Below are positions 22,420-32,622 of a stretch of 64,000 nucleotides of DNA, piece by piece. Numbering within the stretch: position 1 is the stretch's first letter; every line of letters starts with the position of its first letter. The notes under the pieces were generated by a model that made no database searches, was not told the DNA's origin, and was given only the letters and a program-made list of their open reading frames with translations. A program made the translations under genes and the position numbers. This DNA is from Scalesia atractyloides (taxonomy: Eukaryota; Streptophyta; Magnoliopsida; Asterales; Asteraceae), in contig CAMTDV010000002.1 of the NCBI GenBank assembly GCA_947069175.1, positions 9,279,054 through 9,343,053 of the forward strand, read 5' to 3'.

Positions 22420-22962
22420 ATTTTAATAATCTCATTCAGAGGTGGTTGTTGATTCGCAATCCCATCTTTGAATATTATCACAGCCAGTCTCGTCGTTTAA
22501 GTATTTTAACGGAGTTAAAATCTTTTAAGTCTCATCTTTTAAGTATTTTCTCTCACTGCACATCTGTTAAAAAAACTTAACGGAGTTATAAAAATCGAAT
22601 TACAAACTGATGTTTTAGGACTTTTGATCAGAACGAGGATACGACTCGATTGATGTTAAACTTACCTCGAAATGGTGCTCCAAATGGCTTGGATTTTGTT
22701 AATAGGTGTTGAAACTCCCGAATTGAAGCACCATTTGTCGTTTGAAACATTGTTTCAAGATAAATTTTACATTAATCGACTTATATTCTCCTGATTAAAA
22801 GCCATAAAACATCAGTTTGTAATTTGGATAAAAACTTAACGGTTAAGTTTTTTTAACGGATGTGCAGTCAGAGAAAAATACTTAAAAGGTGGGACTGTCA
22901 GTAGTAATACTCAAAGGTGAGACTACCAGTAGCCAACCACCTCTAGGTGAGCTTATTAAAAT
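22420..22962. mobile_element. Foldback element, Q type, copy 2
   Basis: Same ends and arms as at 12195-12693, longer by a local duplication of TAAGTATTTT...CGGAGTTA near 22500-22550. Confidence 0.7.
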
Positions 22963-23856
22963 ACAATTTCCTTTTTATATTTAAATATAATTAAAAATTA
23001 ATTATATTTCTTTTAACTTTTAATTGCTTTTCTAATTAGTAAGGCTAATTTTGTAATTTTACATGAATTTCATTGAGAAAACTAACACCATCCACTCAGG
23101 GGACTATCCGAGTAATAAACGAGAAAAACATAAAGAACGTACATGTAGTTTTAGAAAGTTTGGAACAAAAGGTAAAATATTGACAAACCATAAAAACTAT
23201 TCGGGTAATTTTCTCATAAAATAATAAAAACAAATAGTAGTGTCCACTGCCCATCAAAACTAAGAGAACATCTTTACTAGGTCAAGAAATATTATTGTCG
23301 ATGCCTAACTAATTGATAAAGTGCACACACCCTATAATATCTCCCAAGAACTCCAAAATTTTGGGAAAACCTAGAAAAGCTCAGAAAAGTGGGCCAATAA
23401 TCATCAAGAATATAAAACTACAAGAACGAAAATAAGTGAGATTTTTTTTCTTAAGGATAAATATCTTTTAATTGTAGTCTATGGAACTTTCACTCAACAT
23501 CTAAATCTTCTAAACCAAGGTGTTTAAAAGTTTACTTTTATTAATCCACCACCACCTCATTAGTGGAAAGTGAATGAAAAATAGCAACGATTGCAAACGG
23601 AAAAGAAACATATTTTCAAAACACCACTGTAAGGAGTAGGGAGCAAGAAAGCATTAAAACTATCTTTGATCATTTAGATATACACAAATATCAACTCATT
23701 ATTGATTTTGTTATTTATTAGGCATTGAGTTTATAGTGTTAACTTTGAACTAGTTTTAGAATCTAGTTTTAACTTTGAATATTTATTAGGCATTGATGTT
23801 TATTGTTTTTTGGTTAAGATATGGTTATGATCTAATTTAAAAATTAGAGGCAAATT

Positions 23857-24121
23857 GGATTTTATTAATCCCATCTTTTGGTAGTTGGTCAATAATAATC
23901 TCATCTCTATAAAGCCTTACTAGTAGTCCTATCTTTGGAGCTTTTTTTTTTCTCACTAGACTTCCGTTAAAAAAAGTTAACTCTGTTAAGTTTTTTTCCA
24001 AATTTCAAACTGATGTTTACAAATTTTGATTAGAACGAGGATACGAGTCGATTGATGAAAAACTTATCTCAAAACGGTGCGCCAAACGGCTCGAGTTTTG
24101 TTAATTTTAAACACCTGAATT
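23857..24121. mobile_element. Foldback element, P type, copy 3, left part
   Basis: Left arm and centre of the foldback, ending in the target site GAATT (24117-24121). The remaining part continues at 31863-32115 beyond the LTR element. The insertion point lies close to the hairpin centre. Confidence 0.75.
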
Positions 24122-24304
24122 TGTAACATCCGTCAAAAAACGGGTTTCCAAAACCCGCTTCGTTTATTAATCGAATATCCAGTTAAAAATTTTCGTTGCT
24201 TATTTAATGCTCAAATAAATTTTAAACGATACATAATTAATAAATATATTAAAATTTAAAAACCATAATTTAAAATTCCTAATAAATAATGAATAAAAAA
24301 ATAT

Positions 24305-24375
24305 TTGCAGACGCCGGGTTTCGAACCCGGGTCACTCTCAAGACCAAACACACCAAACACACACTTGTGCCATAA
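24305..24375 (-). other. tRNA-like module A (5' LTR, minus strand), A-box lost
   Basis: On the minus strand a perfect T-arm is visible: CCGGG, loop TTCGAAA, CCCGG (24314-24330), matching the pol III B-box GGTTCGAAACC. The upstream A-box-like part is shortened by 15 bp relative to the 3' LTR. Confidence 0.6.
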
Positions 24376-24938
24376 TCAAAACCATTAAAGTCTTATATTT
24401 AAAAAAAACCCGCGTAAACCTGCACATTCGAATCTGTAACTGCCGATAGCTTGAATTGAGCAATCAAGTTCAATAAACAAATTTCGATTTTGACCAGAAA
24501 TTTATAACAGTTAGTAATTTAAACCAAATGATTCGAAAACCGAAAGAATCATTGATTAAAAACCTCCAAAACCGAAATCTTGTGCTTGACCATTTGCATT
24601 ATAAATACCGACACCTTCCATCACAAACACCTCGCCCTTTTCTCTCTGAAGATTTGCACTAAAATCCCTTGATCAACTTTCTGTCGTCGGAGCAATCACA
24701 GTTCGCAAGAATAATCTGCTATCGTCGGAATCTCGCCAGAGAACCAGGTGATCCCTGTTCGGTATATCTTTCACCTAATCCCTCTCATTTTTTTTATTAA
24801 TCTCATGTGTAGTTATTTAAAATTTCATAAAGGAATTGATTAATGAATCGAAACAATCGGGTTTAACAGTCCGCTTATTGAAATGAAGAAGATGAACTGG
24901 AGTAAATGCTTAAAAGAAATAAAAATTGTATTTTAACC

Positions 24939-25020
24939 GGGTTAGTCACACAGCCCAGTTGGTTGGGCTGTGTGCGTATGAAGTCACAGGTCACGGGTTC
25001 GAGACTCGTAACCCTCCCCG
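24939..25020 (+). other. tRNA-like module B (5' LTR)
   Basis: D-arm with a perfect 4-bp stem GCCC/GGGC and A-box-like CAGCCCAGTTGG (24951-24962). T-arm ACGGG-TTCGAGA-CTCGT pairs with one G-T; B-box-like GGTTCGAGACT at 24996-25006. A-to-B spacing suits a tRNA-type pol III promoter. The anticodon arm and acceptor stem are not intact. Confidence 0.65.
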
Positions 25021-25107
25021 ATTCAATAATTAAAATTCTTTTTAAATTAAATAAAATTCTGAATAATCGAAACAGTATATAAATATAATTAAAATCAGAA
25101 ATATTTC

Positions 25108-25194
25108 GGGTTAGACACGTAGCTCAGTTGGTAGAGCTGCGTGCACGTATACAGAAGGTCACGAGTTCGAAACCCGGCTGTACCAGTTCCTTCG
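25108..25194 (+). other. tRNA-like module C (5' LTR)
   Basis: A-box TAGCTCAGTTGG (25120-25131) within a D-arm with perfect stem GCTC/GAGC. B-box-like AGTTCGAAACC at 25164-25174, and TACCA near the 3' end. The T-stem and acceptor stem are imperfect, so this is a tRNA-derived sequence rather than a functional tRNA gene. Confidence 0.65.
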
Positions 25195-26478
25195 CTGGTT
25201 CTGTGGTCGATGCTTAGGCCCGTTGGGCCGGTCCCTAGTGGGCCAAATCTTTTTTATCTTTTTTTTCTTTGTTTTGTTACTGGGCCACTGCGAACCGGGC
25301 CAGGCCAGATGTGGGCCGAAAATTTGGATTAACTGATTTAGATATAATCTGATTTAATAACTAAAATCAGTAATATTATTTATATTATTATTTATAAAAA
25401 AAATCAGTCTTATTATTATTATTATTAAAATTATCATTATTATTTGTGTCAATATTATTATTATTATTGTCATAATTAACTTTATACTTATTATATTTTG
25501 TTAAACTATCATTTTATTACTAAACTTATTATATCCGCAATCTACAAATATAACACCTATCGAGTTAAACTTAATTGAAATAATCTACAACTTATAATTC
25601 GAGCGTTTCTATCTAAACGTAACAAAAAAAAGCAACTCGCAAAACATTAAATAAATTCTCAATCTTATTCTAGGTTAAACTCCTTTGTCAAATCATCATC
25701 CTAATTCGTGCGCATTAATCATTATCAAGGAACACACCCACTATGAGTGAATTCTTACAAATTCCCCTTTTTATTCATGTTTTGGGGTGTATCATGTGTT
25801 GCTCTAAATATTTCGTTTATTCAAACTGGTGCCATTACCATTATATGACCTAAACTAATGATGTAAATATTGTTTGTTGTGATACGTGTTTACATTTTGT
25901 CAAGTTGCGTGCAAAACATTCATTAGGCCCATCAGTTCCTCGTGGGAGACGAGTTGAACATCGCGTGCCTCATTCGATCGGCTCCGTTTGATTGAGCCTT
26001 GATCTCATTGTTCATTCATTTGGTGTGTGTGCTTGTGCATTTATTGATATTATGTGTTTTGTGATTAAATTTACATTTACGTTTATTCATATTTGGTTAT
26101 GCACAATTTTATTCAAATAACCAATAACTAATCCTTTCAAATATTTAAATAAGATTCACTCGCCAACTTATGTTGACCCAAAAACCCTATTTTACACATG
26201 ATACAGGTGATCCGGTTGAGAAAAGAAACACATAGGATGACCTAAAAGAATAAAATGCCCTGGAATAAATGTTTAGTTTTGTTTTCCTTTGTAATTGTAC
26301 TCTAGTTTGTAATTTGAAAGAAGATGTATTTGAGCATGATGTATTTGTATGTTTATTGTAACTTCTTCTTTAAAGAGAACTAATAAATATGAAACTTTAT
26401 AGTAAATGTCATAAGCTTTGATGAAAACTCAATCATGCCCCGATCACCATTTCCGCTGCGGGTCGGGGTGTGACAGAT

Positions 26479-26490
26479 TAGTATCAGAGC
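26479..26490 (+). other. Primer-binding site of the gag-only element
   Basis: TAGTATCAGAGC, three bases after the LTR end. It fits the initiator-methionine tRNA type (TGGTATCAGAGC) with one mismatch. Confidence 0.8.
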
Positions 26491-27319
26491 TTTTGACTAT
26501 AGGGATATAGGATAGGTTATTAGACCCTTAGAGCCTATACTATAGTTGATTAGATTTTAATTGTTTATGTGGTTACATGCAAACTCATGATGTTTATTTG
26601 TTTCGTATTTATTACACACACAAATGCATGCAAACACTTCCACTATCATATTGTGTGATATTTAATGAGTTATACTTATTTTCAAACATAACAAGCTTAC
26701 ATATACATTCATCACGCCTATTTCAATGTTCACATATTCAAGTCATCTTCATATTCCTTTATTCAAGATTTTGTCGCATTTTTCGTTTTTCAATCTCATC
26801 AAAGTGAGTTCTACGACGGGCATGTAGTAACTGTAAGGGTACAAGTACCGGTAGTCGGAACGTCCTGTCTAGGTTGGCATTCGTATAAATCCAATATAAC
26901 GGACCAGTTTGCCTACCTGGGGACTAACGATGAGAGTACGAAGGACCTATTAGGCCAAAGCATGCCACACCAAACGTCGTTCGAACTAACCCCACTTTGA
27001 GGTGTCACCGTGTCCACACCTGGATGCACTCCGAATATCATACGTTACATACATATTTCTCGATTTTCTCCGGGTTTTAGTGTACGTTACCAGGCTAACA
27101 CATGCGAACCATATGAAAGACCCGGTAATCATGGGGGCCCACATGATTACGAAGGTGAAGTATGGCGGCATGCAAGGCCCAATTACGAGCAAAGCCCAAG
27201 ACATCCTATGGATGTAGTAAATTTATTATTCATCATTTATTTTATGAATGTTCATTCCTAAATACGACACATGACCCCTAAAACGTCAAACTCATACTCT
27301 TGATACGTATTACTTGTAG
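26491..27319 (+). other. Untranslated leader of the gag-only element
   Basis: No gene. AT-rich first half, then GC-richer sequence with TACCAGGCTAACACATG-type text before the gag start. Expected to hold dimerisation and packaging signals by family analogy, none of which I can identify. Confidence 0.5.
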
Positions 27320-28669
27320 ATGTCTTCTAGTCTCGCTCGTAGAAAAATGAGATCAGGAAAATCCCGCGAGCGCATGGCTGCCCAAATCGCTCAACAAATG
27401 GCTGCCGTAATACCCAACATCGTAGTTCAAGTTCAACAGGCCCTTACCGCTAATCCCGTCAACCCAATCCACCAAGAAGATCAAAACATTGTCAATCCTC
27501 CCCCCAAAGCCACTAAATGCACCTTCAAGCATTTCAAATCCTGCGATCCTCCAAAGTACGAAGGGACTGAAGGTGTCACCGCTCTCCTCCATTGGTTTGA
27601 GGAGATGGAAAACACTTTTCTCAATTGCGACTGCCCCGATGATCGCAAGGTGCGATATGCTACCGGTCGTTTGTTTGGAGTAGCACTTACATGGTGGAAT
27701 ACAGAGAAGGCCAAGCGAGGTGTTGAAGATGCTATAACTTTGACTTGGGAAGAGTTGAAGGAAATCATGACAAGACGGTTTTGTCCAAGAAGCGAAATCA
27801 AGAAATTGGAAGATGAGTTCTATTCTTTGAAACAGAAAGAGGGCGACCACACCACATGCAACAAGAGATTCCTTGAGTTAAACCATATGGTCCCCAACTT
27901 GTTCACTCCCCTCTACCGTTTGATCGAGCATTACATACGAGGTCTTCCTTCAAAAATTCAAGACCATGTAATAAGTACCACACCTGCAACGTTGGAAGCA
28001 GCAATGGAGTTAGCTATAGAGCTCACCGAAAACCGCATACGGAATAAAGACTTCACAGAGGAAAAGAAGAAGGATAAAGCATCAACCGAAACCTCAAATG
28101 CCACCCAAACCGAATCCTCTTCTCAACCCACTGCTAAGAGAAAACGAGATGGACAAATTTTCGCCATTGCCCAAGGCAATCAACCAGCTTCACAAGCCAT
28201 ACCCCTCCAAGCTATCCCAATCACTCAAGTAGCACCCAACTCTACTTACCCAAATAAGAAACCTTACATTGGACCTTACCCTCAATGCAGCACCTGTTTT
28301 TATCACCATCCATCTACCTTACCTTGTCGACTATGTGCAAATTGTGGGCGTTATGGTCATTTGAGAAAGACTTGTCGCGCCTCTCAAAACCAAGCTTCAC
28401 CCCCTACTCAAAACATGATCCAAACATATCAACAACCCCAATACCCCATGTTTCCATATGTTCGAGCTTGTTTTAATTGTGGCGACCCTACCCACTTTAG
28501 AAACACGTGCCCTCGATTGGTTAACATCATAAACGCCCAAGCTCAAGCAAACCCAGTTAACCAAGCAAATCAAGCCAACCCAGCTCCACCACCAGCAAGA
28601 GGAAGAGCTTACAACATCAACGCCAATCCTGTTGAAGATAATAACGACCCAAACGAACAACCCAACTAG
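27320..28669 (+). CDS. gag: Retrotransposon Gag polyprotein, intact, two CCHC zinc knuckles
   Basis: 449 aa structural protein that would form the virus-like particle and bind the element RNA in the cytoplasm. The N-terminus is basic (RRKMRSGKSRER). Retrotrans_gag-type capsid core at about residues 85-190: HWFEEMENTFLNCDCPDD, GVALTWWNTEK, TWEELKEIMTRRFCPRSE, RFLELNHMVPNL. A Lys/Glu- and Ser/Thr/Gln-rich linker follows. Two CX2CX4HX4C knuckles are visible: CANCGRYGHLRKTC (about 339-352) and CFNCGDPTHFRNTC (about 384-397). A third Cys/His cluster (CSTCFYHH) precedes them. The C-terminus is Asn/Pro/Gln-rich. The frame is fully open and stops before any protease, so the Gag is likely selected or recently active. 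Confidence 0.92.
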   Translation: MSSSLARRKMRSGKSRERMAAQIAQQMAAVIPNIVVQVQQALTANPVNPIHQEDQNIVNPPPKATKCTFKHFKSCDPPKYEGTEGVTALLHWFEEMENTFLNCDCPDDRKVRYATGRLFGVALTWWNTEKAKRGVEDAITLTWEELKEIMTRRFCPRSEIKKLEDEFYSLKQKEGDHTTCNKRFLELNHMVPNLFTPLYRLIEHYIRGLPSKIQDHVISTTPATLEAAMELAIELTENRIRNKDFTEEKKKDKASTETSNATQTESSSQPTAKRKRDGQIFAIAQGNQPASQAIPLQAIPITQVAPNSTYPNKKPYIGPYPQCSTCFYHHPSTLPCRLCANCGRYGHLRKTCRASQNQASPPTQNMIQTYQQPQYPMFPYVRACFNCGDPTHFRNTCPRLVNIINAQAQANPVNQANQANPAPPPARGRAYNINANPVEDNNDPNEQPN

Positions 28670-29500
28670 CCTTCCTTCACCAAGAATCAAGACTCAACTC
28701 CAACCGTTTAGTTTTTATGTTTTCTCATGTTATCTCAATCTTTACGTATCTCAGTTATAAATTGGAAATTTATGTATCCAAGAATCTTAATGCGAATTAC
28801 TATTTCAGTTTTGTTTTATACTCACTGATTTAACATTCATATCATCATACATCTTGACGTATCTCAATCTCATCATTTAAAGAAGTTGGGTTGTGTCTCA
28901 CTTTTACATAGACTAACCCCTTCATCATAACAAACGAGAGAGGTACTGTCATCATTAAATCATGTATCCTTCCAGATTTGAGACTCAAGCGTTGGCTGTT
29001 GTATTTGTTTTGTAGATTTTAGAGTCACATAGAACTAAACATAACTTACTGACAAAGCCAATGAAAATTTGACAAGAATATGGTGGATACGCCGCTGGTA
29101 CTTCCTATATATAAGTATTCTTGTCAAATGATCAAAAGCGTTGTCAGGCGGTTATGAGAGGTTCCGTGTAGGTTTTAATGTCGTCATGGTTGAGATTTTG
29201 TTTATGATATAACCTTATCTTTCCAAACTTATCAATTCTCTCAAAACTCTTATGCATGAAATCATACCTAGTCAATCAACTCTGTTTATCCATGTTCCTC
29301 ATTCTTATACGTTAGGCATCAAAAAGCGATTCCTGTAGCAGGGTATTCAACCCTTACTAGGAACGTTACCGCCTCAATTAAAATTTAAACTCTCACCCTC
29401 TTCTAATTATGTAATTGTCAAATTAAAACACCCACCCTTCAAGTCAAATATACCACTACTACTTAAATTTCGGGACAAAATTTCTAAAAGTAGGGGATAC
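28670..29500 (+). other. Post-gag untranslated region of the gag-only element
   Basis: About 830 bp with no coding signal. It contains a perfect 14-bp inverted repeat, ATTTGACAAGAATA (29067-29080) and its complement (29116-29129), with a 35-base loop, and ends in the polypurine tract AAAAGTAGGGGA (about 29486-29497). Confidence 0.7.
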
Positions 29501-29681
29501 AGTAACATCCGTTAAAAAACGGGTTTCCAAAACCCGCTTCGTTTATTAATCGAATATCCAGTTAAAAATTTTCGTTGCTTATTTAATGCTCAAATAAATT
29601 TTAAACGATACATAATTGATAATATATTAGAATTTAAAAATCATAATTTAAAATTCCTAATAAATAATGAATAAAAAATAT

Positions 29682-29775
29682 TTGCAGACGCCGGGTTTCG
29701 AACCCGGGTCACTCTCAAGACCAAACACACCAAACACCACTACACCAAACACACACTTGTGCCATAATCAAAACC
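29682..29775 (-). other. tRNA-like module A (3' LTR, minus strand), fuller copy
   Basis: Perfect T-arm CCGGG-TTCGAAA-CCCGG (29691-29707, minus strand), plus an A-box-like TGGTGTAGTGG on the minus strand at 29737-29747 that is deleted in the 5' LTR. Confidence 0.6.
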
Positions 29776-30327
29776 ATTAAAGTCTTATATTAAAAAAAAC
29801 CCGCGTAAACCTGCACATTCGAATCTGTAACTGCCGATAGCTTGAATTGAGCAATCAAGTTCAATAAACAAATTTCGATTTTGACCAGAAATTTATAACT
29901 GTCAGTAATTTAAACCAAATGATTCGAAAACCGAAAGAATCATTGATTAAAAACCTCCAAAACCGAAATCTTGTGCTTGACCATTTGCATTATAAATACC
30001 GACACCTTCCATCACAAACACCTCGCCCTTTTCTCTCTGAAGATTTGCACTAAAATCCCTTGATCAACTTTCTGTCGTCGGAGCAATCACAGTTCGCCGG
30101 AATAATCTGCTATCGTCGGAATCTCGCCGGAGAACCAGGTGATCCTGTTCGGTATATCTTTCACCTAATCCCTCTCATTTTTTTATTAATCTCATGTGTA
30201 GTTATTTAAATTTCATAAAGGAATTGATTAATGAATCGAAACAACCGGGTTTAACAGTCCACTTATTGAAATGAAGAAGATGAACTCGAGTAAATGCTTA
30301 AAAGAAATAAAAATTGTATTTTAACCG

Positions 30328-30410
30328 GGTTAGTCACACAGCCCAGTTGGTTGGGCTGTGTGCGTATGAAGTCACAGGTCACGGGTTCGAGACTCGTAAC
30401 CCTCCCCGAT
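30328..30410 (+). other. tRNA-like module B (3' LTR)
   Basis: Same as in the 5' LTR: A-box-like CAGCCCAGTTGG at 30339-30350 and B-box-like GGTTCGAGACT at 30384-30394. Confidence 0.65.
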
Positions 30411-30495
30411 TCAATAATTAAAATTCTTTTTAAATTAAATAAAATTCAGAATAATCGAAACAGTATATAAATATAATTAAAATCAGAAATATTTC

Positions 30496-30582
30496 GGGTT
30501 AGACACGTAGCTCAGTTGGTAGAGCTGCGTGCACGTATACAGAAGGTCACGAGTTCGAAACCCGGCTGTACCAGTTCCTTCG
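30496..30582 (+). other. tRNA-like module C (3' LTR)
   Basis: A-box TAGCTCAGTTGG at 30508-30519 and B-box-like AGTTCGAAACC at 30552-30562, identical to the 5' LTR copy over the module. Confidence 0.65.
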
Positions 30583-31862
30583 CTGGTTCTGTGGTCGATG
30601 CTTAGGCCCGTTGGGCCGGTCCCTAGTGGGCCAAATCTTTTTATCTTGTTTTTCTTTGTTTTGTTACTGGGCCACTGCGAACCGGGCCAGGCCAGATGTG
30701 GGCCGAAAATTTGGATTAACTGATTTAGATATAATCTGATTTAATAACTAAAATCAGTAATATTATTTATATTATTATTTATAAAAAAAATCAGTCTTAT
30801 TATTATTATTATTAAAATTATCATTATTATTTGTGTCATTATTATTATTATTATTATCATAATTAACTTTATACTTATTATATTTTGTTAAACTATCATT
30901 TTATTACTAAACTTATTATATCCGCAATCTACAAATATAACACCTATCGAGTTAAACTTAATCGAAATAATCTACAACTTATAATTCGAGCGTTTCTATC
31001 TAAACGTAACAAAAAAAACGCAACTCGCAAAACATTAAATAAATTCTCAATCTTATTCTAGGTTAAACTCCTTTGTCAAATCCTCATCCTAATTCGTGCG
31101 CATTCATCATTATCAAGGAACGCACCCACTGTGAGTGAATTCTTACAAATTCCCCTTTTTATTCATATTTTGGGGTGTATCATGTGTCGCTCTAAATATT
31201 TCGTTTATTCAAACTGGTGCCATTACCATTATATGACCTAAACTTATGATGTAAATATTGTTTGTTGTGATACGTGTTTACATTTTGTCAAGTTGCGTGC
31301 AAAACATTCATTAGGCCATCAGTTCCTCGTGGGAGACGAGTTGAACATCGCGTGCCTCATTCGATCGGCTCCATTTGATTGAGCCTTGATCTCATTGTTC
31401 ATTTATTTGGTGTGTGTGCTTGTGCATTAATTGATATTATGTGTTTTGTGATTAAATTTACATTTACGTTTATTCATATTTGGTTATGCACAATTTTATT
31501 CAAATAACCAATAACTAATCCTTTCAAATATTTAAATAAGATTCACTCGCCAACTTATGTTGACCCAAAAACCCTATTTTACACATGATACAGGTGATCC
31601 GGTTGAGAAAAGAAACACATAGGATGACCTAAAAGAATAAAATGCCCTGGAATAAATGTTTAGTTTTGTTTTCCTTTGTAATTGTACTCTAGTTTGTAAT
31701 TTGAAAGAAGATGTATTTGAGCATGATGTATTTGTATGTTTATTGTAACTTCTTCTTTAAAGAGAACTAATAAATATGAAACTTTATAGTAAATGTCATA
31801 AGCTTTGATGAAAACTCAATCATGCCCCGATCACCATTTCCGCTGCGGGTCGGGGTGTGACA

Positions 31863-32115
31863 GAATTGAAGCACTGTTACGCCGTTTCAAGCATTGTTTC
31901 GGGGTAAATTTTACATTAATCGACTTGTATCCTCGTTTGAATCAAAAGCCAAAAACATCAGTTTGAAATTCGGAAAAAAACTTAACGGAGTTAAGTTTAT
32001 TTAGCGGAGGTCCATTAAGAAGAAAAAAAAGTTTTAAAGGTGAGACTACCAATGGGGATTTATAGAGGTGAGATTATTATTTGCCAACTAGCAAAAGATG
32101 GGATTGTTAAAATCC
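31863..32115. mobile_element. Foldback element, P type, copy 3, right part
   Basis: It starts with the second GAATT of the target duplication and continues the right arm to TTAAAATCC at 32115. Together with 23857-24121 it rebuilds a foldback like those at 895 and 43747. Confidence 0.75.
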
Positions 32116-32622
32116 ACTATGCTAAAATTAAATGTTTAGATTTATGATTTCTTGAATCTTGATTTATCTTGTTAATTTGAAGTTAAAGGGGTGTCTGGAT
32201 ATGCCATATTAAAGTGATTATTTCAAAAGTTAGAAATTATACTAAAAAATATACACTTGTTTGGATGTCAGTGAAGGCTAGATAATTGAGCATTCTGCTG
32301 AGACTTCTGCATAAATGTATTCTGGTGTATATTGGGGTAATTGATACTCTTAATGACAGTTTAATTAAGCCTTAAGCTGCTAGAAGGAAGAAGACAACTG
32401 ATTTGTAATTTTGTATAGTGTTACGGGAAAACCGATAGGAAAGTCAAAGTCAGGAGATGGATTATAATGTAACGTGGATTTATTTCAACAAAAATGTAAA
32501 GATGACAAAACATCAACAAGAATCAAGAAAGAAGCGATATGGAGAACTGACACAAAAACTAGTGGATATATTGCATGGCCAGTCAAAATACAGATCATTC
32601 ATGTAGGTTGTTCTGATATTGT

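Larger units (their letters stand above)
12694..22962. repeat. Tandem array unit 2, MLO lost
   Basis: It begins with the same GLYR1 fragment as the other units, but array homology stops after GTCAGTG at 14257 and resumes only at about 21221 with the shared spacer. MLO, its 3' LTR, its upstream region and the gag fragment are missing. The gap is filled with copia remains, a MULE, a PIF/Harbinger element and spacer. Confidence 0.8.
24122..26475 (+). repeat. 5' LTR of the gag-only element
   Basis: 2354 bp, from TGTAACATCCG to GGGGTGTGACA. It contains three tRNA-like modules, a TTA/ATT-rich stretch at 25390-25500 and GATCGGCTCC-type text near 25975. Compared with the 3' LTR it lacks 15 bp in the first tRNA-like module. 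Confidence 0.9.
24122..31862 (+). mobile_element. Gag-only LTR retrotransposon with tRNA-like modules in its LTRs
   Basis: A complete 7741-bp element: 5-bp target duplication GAATT (24117-24121, 31863-31867), 5' LTR, primer-binding site, gag, polypurine tract and 3' LTR. No protease, reverse transcriptase, RNase H or integrase is seen between gag and the 3' LTR, so it is non-autonomous and must use enzymes of another element (the TR-GAG pattern). The two LTRs differ by scattered substitutions and indels, so insertion is not brand-new. The empty site is visible in units 1, 2 and 4. Confidence 0.92.
29501..31862 (+). repeat. 3' LTR of the gag-only element
   Basis: 2362 bp, starting AGTAACATCC (the first base of the expected TG is changed) after the polypurine tract and ending GGGGTGTGACA before the second GAATT. 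It carries the same three tRNA-like modules, with module A 15 bp longer than in the 5' LTR. Confidence 0.9.
23315..32330 (+). pseudogene. GLYR1 5' fragment without exon 1 (copy 3), split by LTR element
   Basis: The same promoter-like and intron-like pieces as copy 1: promoter-like before 23860, intron-like about 32140-32330. The foldback between them is itself interrupted by the retrotransposon. Non-coding. Confidence 0.7.

Noticed and set aside
25108..25194. A functional tRNA gene inside the LTR
   Set aside because: D-arm and B-box are good, but the acceptor and anticodon stems do not pair, and the sequence repeats in both LTRs. Kept only as tRNA-like.
25141..25332. Open frames reading MHVYRRSRVRNPAV, in both LTRs
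   Set aside because: They lie across tRNA-like module C and adjacent LTR sequence; no domain, and explained by the LTR.
27353..27850. 165-codon minus-strand frame opposite gag
   Set aside because: Shadow of the gag frame on the other strand; no family resemblance.
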